Assembly (NCBI GenBank): GCA_036376275.1
Contig: DASVAP010000258.1
Location: 1 to 64,000, forward strand
Direction of reading: 5' to 3'
Length of the DNA stretch: 64,000 nucleotides
Source of the DNA: JABFRZ01 sp036376275
Lineage (GTDB): Bacteria; Planctomycetota; UBA1135; GCA-002686595
Shown: positions 24,162 to 32,697 of the stretch, in pieces
Numbering within the stretch: the first letter of the stretch is position 1
Layout of the letters: every line of letters starts with the position of its first letter
Translations under genes and position numbers: made by a program
The notes under the pieces: generated by a model
What the model was told of the DNA's origin: nothing
What the model saw: the letters and a program-made list of their open reading frames with translations, nothing else
The model's database searches: none

Positions 24162-25141
24162 GGGTCCTCCTGGTGCTCGCGCTGCTGGCCGCCTGCGAGC
24201 GCGTCGCGCCGCCCGCCGCTCCCGCCGGCCAGGGACTGGTGGCCGGCAATCCGCTCCTCGCGCGCCCCGACGCGCGCCAGGCGGTGGCCCACCGCGGCAC
24301 GCGGCGCCTCGAATTCCCCGCCGTCGCCGGCGCGGCCAGCTCCTATCGCGAGCGCATCACGACCGACGGCCAGGGAGGCTTCGCGCTCGAGCCGCTCGAC
24401 GCACACCTCGCCTCGGCCGGCGAGTGGGTGGAGTTCGAGCTCGTGCAGCGCGTGCGCGAGGGCTTCCTGTTCCGCTACCGCGACTTCGCCGTGCGCGATC
24501 CCGAGCGCTTCGCGCGCAACTGGAGCACGTCCACGCTGCCGCGCACCGAGGTGGTCGCGGGCCGCGACTGCGCCCTCTACCGCGTCGAGCGCCGGCAGGG
24601 CGAGCCACGCGCCTTCGAGCTCGCGCTCGAGCCCGAATCGGGCTTGATCCTCGCGAGCCGCGAGTACGACGCCGGCGGGCGGCTGGTGGCCGAGATGCGC
24701 TACGAGACGCTGCAGCTCGCGCCGGACCTCTCCGCGGTGGCCTGGCACCAGTCCGGCAACCTCGAGCGCCCCGTGGACGTCCCCGCACTCGCGACGGAGC
24801 TCGGCGTGCGCTGCCTGGAGCCGCGGCTCCTGCCGGCTGGCTACGGTCCGTTCGAGGTCGCCACGGTGCAGGACGACGAGGGGACGACCTGGCTCAAGCG
24901 CACCTACAGCGACGGGATCGAGACCCTCTTCTTCCTTCAGGCGCTCGAGCGGGCCAGTCGGTCCACGGGCGCGGCCAGCGCGGGCGCGGGCGTCCAGGAC
25001 GTGGAGGCCGGCAAGGTGATGGTCTTCGAGCTCGGCAGCGCGCGCGCCGTCCAGGGGCGCGTCGAGGGGTTCCGGATCCTCGCGGTCGGCAAGGTCGGCG
25101 AGACCGAGCTGCTCGACCTGGTCGAGTCCGCGCTGCCCTGA
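24158..25141 (+). CDS. RseB/MucB-like lipoprotein regulator
   Basis: 327 residues starting with a lipoprotein signal (MRVLLVLALLAAC, lipid-modified Cys13). The body resembles the MucB/RseB fold: an N-terminal LolA-like beta sheet (SSYRERITTDGQG, FLFRYRDFAVRDPERFARNW, LALEPESGLILASREYD) and a C-terminal domain (LPAGYGPFEVATV, TYSDGIETLFFLQ, GFRILAVGKVGE). RseB-type proteins sense misfolded envelope proteins or lipids and shield the anti-sigma factor from proteolysis. Position as third gene, coupled by ATGA overlap, supports that role. Confidence 0.75.
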   Translation: MRVLLVLALLAACERVAPPAAPAGQGLVAGNPLLARPDARQAVAHRGTRRLEFPAVAGAASSYRERITTDGQGGFALEPLDAHLASAGEWVEFELVQRVREGFLFRYRDFAVRDPERFARNWSTSTLPRTEVVAGRDCALYRVERRQGEPRAFELALEPESGLILASREYDAGGRLVAEMRYETLQLAPDLSAVAWHQSGNLERPVDVPALATELGVRCLEPRLLPAGYGPFEVATVQDDEGTTWLKRTYSDGIETLFFLQALERASRSTGAASAGAGVQDVEAGKVMVFELGSARAVQGRVEGFRILAVGKVGETELLDLVESALP

Positions 25142-25164
25142 CGGCCGCGCCCGGGCGCGTCAGG
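25137..25164. terminator. Bidirectional hairpin shared by two convergent genes
   Basis: CCTGAC-GGCCGCGCCCGGGCGC-GTCAGG forms a perfect 6-bp outer stem around an inner GC palindrome. The stop codon of the RseB-like gene lies in one arm and that of the PilZ gene in the other, so the two genes share the structure. No T-run follows. Confidence 0.45.
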
Positions 25165-25534
25165 CGCTCTCCTCGAGGAAGCTCAGTCGATCGGTCAGCT
25201 CGTCCGCGATCACGGCCGGATCGCTGGCGTTGGCCAGCAGGAAGGCCTTCAGGCGCTCGAAGCTCTCGTAGGGCAGGTGCTCGAAGCACAGGGCCAGGTC
25301 GTGCTCGCGGCTGCGCACGATCGTGCCGTGGGCCTCGACCGAGCCGCTGTCCGTCGCCAGCTCGACCCGGCAGGCCAGCCCGGCGGCCAGCGCGACGGCG
25401 GCGCGGCCGTGCAGGCCGACGATGCTGAGGTCTTCGACCAGCAGGACGTGGCTCGTGCCGTCGGGCAGGGTGAGGCGGGCCTGCAGGGAGGTCGGGACCC
25501 GCGTGGCCCGGCGTCGCTCGCGAAAGGCACTCAC
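25160..25534 (-). CDS. PilZ-domain protein
   Basis: 124 residues from a GTG at 25532-25534. The frame stays open to an ATG at 25753, but that start would overlap the divergent gene and gives arginine/proline-rich sequence. PilZ signatures are an RERRRATR motif at the start and DLSIVGLHG, together fitting the c-di-GMP-binding RxxxR and (D/N)xSxxG motifs. The C-terminal part (RSREHDLALCFEHLP) completes the six-stranded barrel. It probably acts as a c-di-GMP receptor, with no partner visible nearby. It converges on the sigma operon with shared stop-codon hairpin. Confidence 0.72.
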   Translation of the reverse strand: MSAFRERRRATRVPTSLQARLTLPDGTSHVLLVEDLSIVGLHGRAAVALAAGLACRVELATDSGSVEAHGTIVRSREHDLALCFEHLPYESFERLKAFLLANASDPAVIADELTDRLSFLEESA

Positions 25535-25711
25535 CGGCCAGGCTTCGGTCGCAGGTGCGCAGGAGCTGAAGGCGCCGGGGCGCGCGGGAACGGATTTCTC
25601 CCTCGCGCGCGCGGGCGTCACGGGCTTCCGCGTCGGGCGGACCGGCCCCGGACGGGCGGGATAGGTTTCGGTGTTCGCCAGCAAACACGAAGCCCCGCAA
25701 CCATCCCAGCG

Positions 25712-26167
25712 ATGAGCTCCCAGCCCGAGGAACAGCCCTACTCCGACTCGCACCTCGACTCGCCCGAGTACCGGCGGCGGCTGCTCCGCAAGCTGAACAC
25801 GCTGATCGCGGTGCTCGAGGTGGCCTGCGCCAAGGTGCGCCGTTCCCTGGCCGGGCCGGACCCGGACATCGCGCGCCTCACGCGCATCCAGGGCAACCTC
25901 AAGGAGACCCTGGGGGTGTGCCTGCGTGCCAAGCAGGCCCTCGAGCGCTGCGAGCAGGCCCGCGCTCAGCCCAGCGAGCCGGCCTGCGAGGACGTCGTGC
26001 CGGCCCAGCTCCCGGCCAAGCCCGAGCGGCCCGAGCTCGCCGCGCGGAGCGAGCTGAACTCGCGCGAAGAGCAGCGCAAGTTCCAGCGCCTGGGCCCGAT
26101 CGACCTGCGCGAGGTGCGCGCCTGCGACCTCGACGAGCTGTGCCAGAAGCTGATCGGGGAACTGTAG
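25712..26167 (+). CDS. Hypothetical helical protein
   Basis: 151 residues from the ATG at 25712, which is preceded by 177 bp of space to the divergent PilZ gene. The N-terminal half is helical and basic (EYRRRLLRKLNTLIAVLEVA, KVRRSLAGPDPDIARLTRIQ) and looks like a two-helix hairpin. A proline-rich linker and an acidic tail (RACDLDELCQKLIGEL) follow. No family was recognised. Divergent placement from the PilZ gene suggests a shared promoter region and possibly a functional link. Confidence 0.6.
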   Translation: MSSQPEEQPYSDSHLDSPEYRRRLLRKLNTLIAVLEVACAKVRRSLAGPDPDIARLTRIQGNLKETLGVCLRAKQALERCEQARAQPSEPACEDVVPAQLPAKPERPELAARSELNSREEQRKFQRLGPIDLREVRACDLDELCQKLIGEL

Positions 26168-26198
26168 GGTCCGCGGGGCGCGGCCTGCCGCGGGCGGG

Positions 26199-27020
26199 CT
26201 ATTTCTTCCAGTCGCGCAGATAGCGGAAGTCGTGACCGACGGTCCGCCGTGAGAGCTTGGCGATCACCGGCGGCAAGCGCTTGTACTGGCTGGCGACGAT
26301 CCGGGCGGCGATGCGGCGCACGAGCCCGCGCTCGAAGCCGGCGGCGACCAGCTCTTCCTCCGAGTGGCGCCGGTCGACCATGCGGTAGAGCACGCGGTCG
26401 GCCTCGGCGTAGGTGAAGCCCAGCTCGGCCTCGTCGGTCTGGCCGGCGAAGAGATCGGCCGAGGGCGGCTTGGCGAGCACCCCGGCGGGCAGCTCGAGGA
26501 AGCGGGCGAGCTGGTAGACCTGATGCTTGTAGAGGTCCCCGATGGGGTTCAGCGCGTGGGCCGCGTCGCCCCACAGGGTCGAGTAGCCGAGCAGGATCTC
26601 GCTCTTGTTGCTGGTGCCGATCACGAGCCCCGGCCACTCGACCGAGAGGTCGTAGAGCACGATCATCCGGCAGCGGGCGAGCACGTTGCCGCGCCGGTGG
26701 GCGTCGGCGATCCCGGCGGGCCCGAGGTACCCGTCCGCCATGGCGCTGATGTCCACGTGGCGCGTCGAGAGGCCCAGGAAGCGGGCGACGCGCTCGGCGT
26801 CGGCCACGCTCTCCGGGTTCGAGAGCCGGTAGGGCAGCATCACGCCCAGCACGTTCTCGGCCCCGAAGGCGCGCGCACACAGGGCCACGACCACGGCCGA
26901 GTCGACGCCACCCGAGAGCCCGACGACCACGCGTCCGAGCCCGGCACAGGCGACCTCCTCGCGCAGGAAGCTCACCAGCAGCTCGCACACGAGCTCCGGC
27001 TGGACGTCGAGCTCACTCAT
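26199..27020 (-). CDS. nadE: NAD+ synthetase, ATP-dependent synthetase domain
   Basis: 273 residues. It adenylates nicotinic acid adenine dinucleotide and converts it to NAD+ with ammonia. The ATP-pyrophosphatase loop SGGVDS (36-41), GTSNKSE, GD-YKHQVY and DEAELGFTYAEAD identify the family, and the length fits an ammonia-type NadE. Its start overlaps by 8 bp the end of a nitrilase-fold gene. That gene very probably supplies ammonia from glutamine, making a two-subunit version of the fused glutamine-dependent NAD synthetase. Confidence 0.93.
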   Translation of the reverse strand: MSELDVQPELVCELLVSFLREEVACAGLGRVVVGLSGGVDSAVVVALCARAFGAENVLGVMLPYRLSNPESVADAERVARFLGLSTRHVDISAMADGYLGPAGIADAHRRGNVLARCRMIVLYDLSVEWPGLVIGTSNKSEILLGYSTLWGDAAHALNPIGDLYKHQVYQLARFLELPAGVLAKPPSADLFAGQTDEAELGFTYAEADRVLYRMVDRRHSEEELVAAGFERGLVRRIAARIVASQYKRLPPVIAKLSRRTVGHDFRYLRDWKK

Positions 27021-27894
27021 GCTGGAGCGCGTGCTCGGCGCGCAGAGCGGCGAGCAGTGGCACGTGACGCGCGAGGGCCGCGGCCAGCACGTCGGGACGC
27101 TCGTCGCGTCGCAGGGGCAGCTCGCTGCGCGCCCGCCGCAGGGTGCCCGAGTCGAGCAGGGCCGTGAGCGTGCCGGGCACGCGCTCGGCCAGCGCCGCGC
27201 GCGTGTTCGCGTGGGGATCGAGGACGCGGCTCCCCCCGCTGAACCCCAGGCCGTCCTCCCAGCCCACGCGCGAGGCGAAGGCGACCCAGGTGCGGTAGAG
27301 CAGGGCCGAGGCGGACAGGAGCAGGTTCCAGGTGCGCTCGGAGGCCAGTCCCGGGCCGGGCTGCTCGGCGCCGCGCGCGGGCGAGGCGCTGGCGACCAGG
27401 AGCGCGTCGGCGTCGTCCAGGAAGTAGGAGTAGGCGCTGGGCATGTGCCACATGTCCTCGCAGATCAGCGGTCCGAAGCGCCCGTGGCGGCTCGGGATCA
27501 CCTGGAAGCGATCGCCCGCCGCGAAGTCCCGGCCCTCGTCGAACAGGCCGTAGGAGACCAGGTGCACCTTGCGGTGGATCGCCAGGAAGCGCCCGTCCTC
27601 CAGGAAGCCGAGCGCGTTGTAGAGGCGGCCCGCGGGCGAGCGCTCGACGAAGCCGAAGGCGATCGAGATCTGCCGCGAGCGCTCCAGCAGGGGCGTGAGC
27701 AGGGCGTCCTCGGGCCGCAGGGCCACGTCCTCGACCTGGTCGCGCAGGAAGTAGCCCGTCAGCGAGAGCTCCGGGAACAGGATCAGATCCGCCGCGCCCG
27801 CCGCCGCGTCGATCCGCGCCAGGTGATCCTCGAGGTTCGCGCGCAGGTCACCGAGGGTGGGGTTGGTCTGCGCGACGACGAGCCTGCATTCCAT
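27013..27894 (-). CDS. Nitrilase-fold glutaminase subunit of NAD+ synthetase
   Basis: 293 residues starting at ATG 27892-27894. The carbon-nitrogen hydrolase triad is visible: E42 in FPELSLTGY, K109 in HRKVHL and C145 in LICEDMWH. In glutamine-dependent NAD synthetases this domain is fused in front of NadE. Here it is a separate gene immediately upstream and overlapping nadE by 8 bp. The product should hydrolyse glutamine and pass ammonia to NadE. The frame is open upstream of the ATG but that part is arginine-rich and lacks family character. Confidence 0.88.
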   Translation of the reverse strand: MECRLVVAQTNPTLGDLRANLEDHLARIDAAAGAADLILFPELSLTGYFLRDQVEDVALRPEDALLTPLLERSRQISIAFGFVERSPAGRLYNALGFLEDGRFLAIHRKVHLVSYGLFDEGRDFAAGDRFQVIPSRHGRFGPLICEDMWHMPSAYSYFLDDADALLVASASPARGAEQPGPGLASERTWNLLLSASALLYRTWVAFASRVGWEDGLGFSGGSRVLDPHANTRAALAERVPGTLTALLDSGTLRRARSELPLRRDERPDVLAAALARHVPLLAALRAEHALQHE

Positions 27895-27950
27895 CCGGGG
27901 GATTGTACGCGCACGCCGGCGACCGACGTGCACGCCCCGCGCCGGCCGGG

Positions 27951-28160
27951 TCAGGGCGCCTGGCCGCGCCGCCGGCGTGCGGCCTCGCGCAGCAGGAACT
28001 CGATGTGCGCGTTCAGGCTGCGCAGGTCCTGGGCGGCCCAGCCGCGCAGCTCGTCCAGGAGGTCCGGCGAGAGCCGCAGCAGGAACGAGCGCCGCGCGCG
28101 CGAGGCGTCGCCGGGCTCCCTGGGTTCCTGCTGGCTGGGCATGTCGTCTCGCCGGACCAC
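27951..28160 (-). CDS. Arc-family ribbon-helix-helix DNA-binding protein
   Basis: 69 residues from the ATG at 28160, or 63 from the ATG at 28142. The core RRSFLLRLSPDLLDELRGWA, AQDLRSLNAHIEFLLREA fits a ribbon-helix-helix repressor: one beta strand followed by two helices. These dimers insert paired strands into the major groove of palindromic sites. The gene follows the SPFH gene by 12 bp and is probably co-transcribed. SPFH genes followed by small Arc-like genes are common in bacteria. The perfect palindrome before the SPFH gene is a candidate binding site, implying autoregulation. Confidence 0.8.
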   Translation of the reverse strand: MVRRDDMPSQQEPREPGDASRARRSFLLRLSPDLLDELRGWAAQDLRSLNAHIEFLLREAARRRRGQAP

Positions 28161-28172
28161 GGGACCATCCGC

Positions 28173-29057
28173 TCAGGAGTAGAGGCTGCCGGTGTTGATC
28201 ACCGGCTGGGGGCTGGCCTGGCCGCACAGCACGACCAGGAGGTTGCCGACCAGCGTGGCCTTGCGCTCGTCGTCGAGCTCGATCACGCGCTTCTGGCCGA
28301 GGTCGGCCAGGGCCTGCTCGACGATGCTCACCGCACCCTCGACGATCTTCTGGCGCGCGGCGATGATCGCCGTCGCCTGCTGGCGCTGCAGCATGGCCGA
28401 GGCGATCTCGGGCGCGTAGGCCAGGTGGCTGATGCGCGCCTCGAGGACCTCGACCCCGGCCCGTTGCAGCCGGGCCTGGAGTTCGTTCGCGAGCTCATCC
28501 ACCACGGCCGACGTGTCGCCGCGCAGCGAGATCGGGTTGGCGTCGGTCTGGCCGTCGTCGTAGGGGTGGGCCTTGGCGATCTCGCGGATCGCCGTCTCGA
28601 CCTGGACGTCGACGTACTTCTCGTGGTCCTCGACGTCGAAGATGGCCTGGGCCGTGTCACGCACGCGCCACACGATCACGGCGCCGATCTCGATCGGGTT
28701 CCCGATCAGGTCGTTCACCTTGATCTTCTCCGAGGCCACGTTGTGGGCCCGCAGCGAGAGGACCTTCTTCGAGGTGAAGGGGTTGGTCCAGTAGAAGCCG
28801 GGGGCGCGCACCGTGCCGCGGTACCGTCCGAACAGGACCAGGACGCGCGAGTGGTTGGGCGTGACGATGAAGAAGCCGCCCAGGCAGACCAGGCTCACGA
28901 GGGTGACCAGCGCCGCGGTCACGATCGGGAAGGGCTGCGGCCCGCCCCGCGTGCCGACCCAGGTCCAGACCGCGATCACGGCGGCCGGGAAGGCGAACAC
29001 GTAGGGCCAGGCGCTCTGCGCGGAGAAGGAGGCTTCGCTCGAAGGATTCGTCGCCAT
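28173..29057 (-). CDS. SPFH/Band-7 membrane protein
   Basis: 294 residues. Two N-terminal hydrophobic segments (about 17-35 and 43-67) precede an SPFH domain with SRVLVLFGRYRGTVRAPGFY, NPIEIGAVIVWRVRDTAQA and a helical tail (ARISHLAYAPEIASAMLQRQ, QATAIIAARQKIVEGAVSIV). These prohibitin/stomatin-like proteins form oligomeric membrane microdomain scaffolds. GAGGA lies eight bases before the ATG and supports the start. It heads a two-gene unit with the Arc-like regulator, and a perfect 14-bp palindrome lies 30 bp upstream. Confidence 0.9.
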   Translation of the reverse strand: MATNPSSEASFSAQSAWPYVFAFPAAVIAVWTWVGTRGGPQPFPIVTAALVTLVSLVCLGGFFIVTPNHSRVLVLFGRYRGTVRAPGFYWTNPFTSKKVLSLRAHNVASEKIKVNDLIGNPIEIGAVIVWRVRDTAQAIFDVEDHEKYVDVQVETAIREIAKAHPYDDGQTDANPISLRGDTSAVVDELANELQARLQRAGVEVLEARISHLAYAPEIASAMLQRQQATAIIAARQKIVEGAVSIVEQALADLGQKRVIELDDERKATLVGNLLVVLCGQASPQPVINTGSLYS

Positions 29058-29086
29058 GGGTGTCCTCGTTGGGATGGGAGGTATCT

Positions 29087-29100
29087 AAGTGATATCACTT
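29087..29100. promoter_or_regulatory. 14-bp perfect palindrome, candidate Arc-like operator
   Basis: AAGTGATATCACTT is a perfect inverted repeat and is strikingly AT-rich for this genome. It lies 30-43 bp upstream of the SPFH start codon, where a promoter would be. The same transcription unit encodes a ribbon-helix-helix protein, a class that binds short palindromes, so autoregulation through this site is the simplest proposal. Confidence 0.55.
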
Positions 29101-29174
29101 TGATTTCGCCCATGCCAGGGCCCTATTCGAGACGGATCTGGACAAAGGCCCGCAATCTGTTGTTGCAAATTGAC

Positions 29175-30166
<992 letters not shown>

Positions 30167-30170
<4 letters not shown>

Positions 30171-30871
30171 GCGCGCGCCAGGATAAGGTCCTGCAGCTCC
30201 GGCAGGCTCGCCACGACCGGACAGACGGCGTGTTCGGCGGGTCCGGCGCGGCGGGCGTGGTCGACGAGCACGGCCGAGAGCCCGGCCGCCAGCGCGCCCT
30301 GCACGTCGAGATCGTGCCGGTCGCCGGCGTGGAGGCAATGATCCGCCGGAGCCCCGCTGCGGGCCACGGCGCGCGCGAACAGGGCTCGCTCGGGCTTCTC
30401 GAGCCGCTCCGTGGCCGAGCACAGCACGAAGTCGAAGGCCGGCGCGAGCCCGAGCGCCGCCAGGAGGCGCGGGAGGCGGGCGCTCCAGTTCGAGACCAGC
30501 CCCAGGCGCAGTCCGCGCGCGCGCAGCGCGACCAGGAGCTCGCGGGCCCCGGGATGGAGCTCGAACGTGTGGGCCGACTCGAAGCGCGCGAAGAGCCGCG
30601 CGGAGAGCTCGTCGAAGCGCTCCGGCGGAAGTCCGTGCTCGTCGACGAAGACCCGCCGCTGGAAGGCCCGGAACCAGGCTTCCGAGTAGCGGAAGGCGCC
30701 CTCGATCTCGCGCGGGAGGGCCGCGTGGGCCCGCTCCAGGCTCGCCCGCATCTCCTCGACCGACACGGCCAGCCCCGCCCGGCGCGCCTCCTCGGCGTGG
30801 ATCTCGGCCCGCGAAGGGACTTCGCGCACCAGCGTGCCGCCGAAGTCGAGCAGGACGGCGGCGAGGGGCAT
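30167..30871 (-). CDS. HAD-superfamily hydrolase
   Basis: 234 residues from the ATG at 30869-30871, the start that places the HAD motif I near the N-terminus: VLLDFGGTLV with nucleophile D9. The usual second aspartate of phosphatases is glycine here, so phosphatase activity is uncertain. Motif II is LGLVSNWS, and the C-terminal part has EKPERALFARAVA and HAGDRHDLDVQGAL with motif IV acids. A helical cap (about 30-110) is present. It is coupled to the MoxR gene by ATGA overlap and diverges from a TPR lipoprotein gene across 79 bp. Confidence 0.85.
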
Positions 30872-30950
30872 GGGACGCTCGATTTCGCGGAGGTCGGCTG
30901 GAGATCGGCCGAACGCGGGGCCGATCCTCGGGCCTGGAAGGCTAGCCTCC

Positions 30951-31928
30951 ATGGGGACCGGGGGAACTCGCTTCCGATCGACGATCGGGAAGCCGGGGCC
31001 GGCGACGATCGCCCTCGCGGCGCTCGCGCTGACCTCAGGATGCCGGGCGAGCCCGGACCTGGGGGAGATCCGCGCCAGCCTCGCGCCCTCGCCCGAGGCG
31101 GTCGCGGAGCTGCAGGCCCACCACCGCTTCGGCCGCTGGCTGGCGGTGCGTCCCGAGCCGCGCTCGCGCGCGGCGCTGATGGACGCGTGCCTGCTCGAGC
31201 AGGTCGGCTCGGCCGAGGAGGCGATGACGCTGCTCGGCGAGGAGCTCCGGCGCGGGGCCTGTCCCGCGCTGCTCGAGGCCCGTGGCGCGCTCTACGTCGC
31301 GGCCGGTTACCCGCGCGCGGCCGCCGGGGACTTCCAGGAGGCCACGCGGCTCGCGCCGGAGCGCGCCAGCTCCTGGTACGCGCTCGGCCACGCCTACCAG
31401 CTCCTCGGGCTCGCGCGCCAGGCGCTCGAGACACTCGATCGGGCCGAGACGCTGGGCGAGCGCCAGCCGGGGCTGTACCTCGCGCGCGCGCGCGCCCTGC
31501 GCTCGCTCGAGCGTACCGGAGCCGCGGCGCGGGACTTCGCGGCGGCCCTGGAGGGCAACACGGCCCACCCGGAGGAGATCCTGGTCGAGGCGGTGATGCT
31601 GGCGGGCTCCCAGCCCGACCGCCTGCGGCCGGTGGAGCTCTTCCGCGAGCGCCTGGAGACCTTCCGCGGCACGCCGCTCTCCGACGACGCCTGGCTGCTG
31701 CGCGCCCTGCTCAAGGAGCTGCGCGGCGGCTCGCAGCAGGAGGTGCGCACCGCCTTCCGGGCCCTCGACGTGGCGCCGGCCGAGCTCGCCCAGCTCGCGC
31801 GCATGGTCCTGGTCGCGATCCAGCTCGCCGACCCGGAGACCTCGGCCAGCACGCGCGCCGCCCTGCTGGAGCGCGAGGCGGACGCGGACCGGCGCTTCCG
31901 CCTGGAGCGCTGCCTGGCGCTGCCGTGA
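30951..31928 (+). CDS. TPR-containing lipoprotein
   Basis: 325 residues starting at the ATG 30951. A lipoprotein signal ends LALTSGC (Cys near 31). Residues about 85-215 contain tetratricopeptide-like helical pairs (ALLEARGALYVAAGYPRAAA, SWYALGHAYQLLGLARQALE, GLYLARARALRSLERTGAAA). The C-terminal 100 residues are helical and unassigned. It is probably a periplasmic scaffold. It diverges from the HAD-MoxR pair and converges on the methyltransferase gene with 8 bp between stops. Confidence 0.7.
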   Translation: MGTGGTRFRSTIGKPGPATIALAALALTSGCRASPDLGEIRASLAPSPEAVAELQAHHRFGRWLAVRPEPRSRAALMDACLLEQVGSAEEAMTLLGEELRRGACPALLEARGALYVAAGYPRAAAGDFQEATRLAPERASSWYALGHAYQLLGLARQALETLDRAETLGERQPGLYLARARALRSLERTGAAARDFAAALEGNTAHPEEILVEAVMLAGSQPDRLRPVELFRERLETFRGTPLSDDAWLLRALLKELRGGSQQEVRTAFRALDVAPAELAQLARMVLVAIQLADPETSASTRAALLEREADADRRFRLERCLALP

Positions 31929-31936
31929 GCCCGCGC

Positions 31937-32692
31937 TCAGGCCCGTGACGCCAGCAGGTAGAAGGCCTCCGCCTCCGCCCCGAACGGCTCGCCCGCGAGG
32001 CTCCCCAGGCGGGCCTCGACGCGCAGGCCGCTCGCGCGCGCGAGCGCCTCGAGCTCGCTGAGGGCGAGGACGCGATAGGAGGCGGCGCGCTCCTCGCGCG
32101 CCCCGGGCCGCGCGAGGTCGAGGAAGGTGTGCAGCACCTCCAGGCGGCCCGTGCGCGCGTCGCGCTGGGCCTCCGTCAGGAGCAGCCGCTCGCCGAAGAG
32201 CTGCCAGTCGCGTCCGAGCGGGCGCGCGTCCAGCAGCTCTGCGAGGAGCGGGTACTCCAGCAGCAAGCGTCCGCCCGGCCGCAGCGCACGCGCCACGCCC
32301 CGCAGGAACGCCGCGTTGCCGGCGTCGTCGAACAGGCCGAAGCTGTTGCCGGCGCACAGGGCGGCGTCGAAGCGCTCGTGCCAGGGAAGCGCGCGCAGGT
32401 CACCCTGCTCGAGCCCCAGCTCGAGCTGCAGGCGCCGCGCCTCGTCCCGCGCCAGCGCCAGGCACTCCGTGCTCGCGTCCAGTCCGACCACGTGATGGCC
32501 GCGCGCGGCGAGGGCGAGCGCCAGCCGTCCGTCGCCGCAGGGAGCGTCGAGCACCTCCGCGCCGGGTCGCAGACCGAGAAGGCCCTCGATCCCGCGCGCC
32601 TCGGCACGGTCCTCCTCGCGCGAGTGGGCCAGACGCCAGGTCGCCAGGGCCGCGCCGTCGAAGAACGTGGCCCACCACTCGGCGGCCGCCAC
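31937..32692 (-). CDS. SAM-dependent methyltransferase
   Basis: 251 residues with a GTG start at 32690-32692, five bases after the MltA stop. The class I methyltransferase signature is clear: VLDAPCGDGRLALALAARGH (motif I), VVGLDASTECLALAR (motif II acid), and ALCAGNSFGLFDDAGNAAFL then LRPGGRLLLEYP. The substrate is unknown. Location at the end of a lipoprotein, MltA and methyltransferase unit suggests co-expression with an envelope enzyme without proving a link. Confidence 0.85.
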   Translation of the reverse strand: MAAAEWWATFFDGAALATWRLAHSREEDRAEARGIEGLLGLRPGAEVLDAPCGDGRLALALAARGHHVVGLDASTECLALARDEARRLQLELGLEQGDLRALPWHERFDAALCAGNSFGLFDDAGNAAFLRGVARALRPGGRLLLEYPLLAELLDARPLGRDWQLFGERLLLTEAQRDARTGRLEVLHTFLDLARPGAREERAASYRVLALSELEALARASGLRVEARLGSLAGEPFGAEAEAFYLLASRA

Positions 32693-32697
32693 GCGCG

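Noticed and set aside
25160..25753. PilZ protein starting at the ATG 25753
   Set aside because: It would overlap the start of the divergent gene, and the added residues are low-complexity. The GTG at 25534 sits directly before the PilZ motif.
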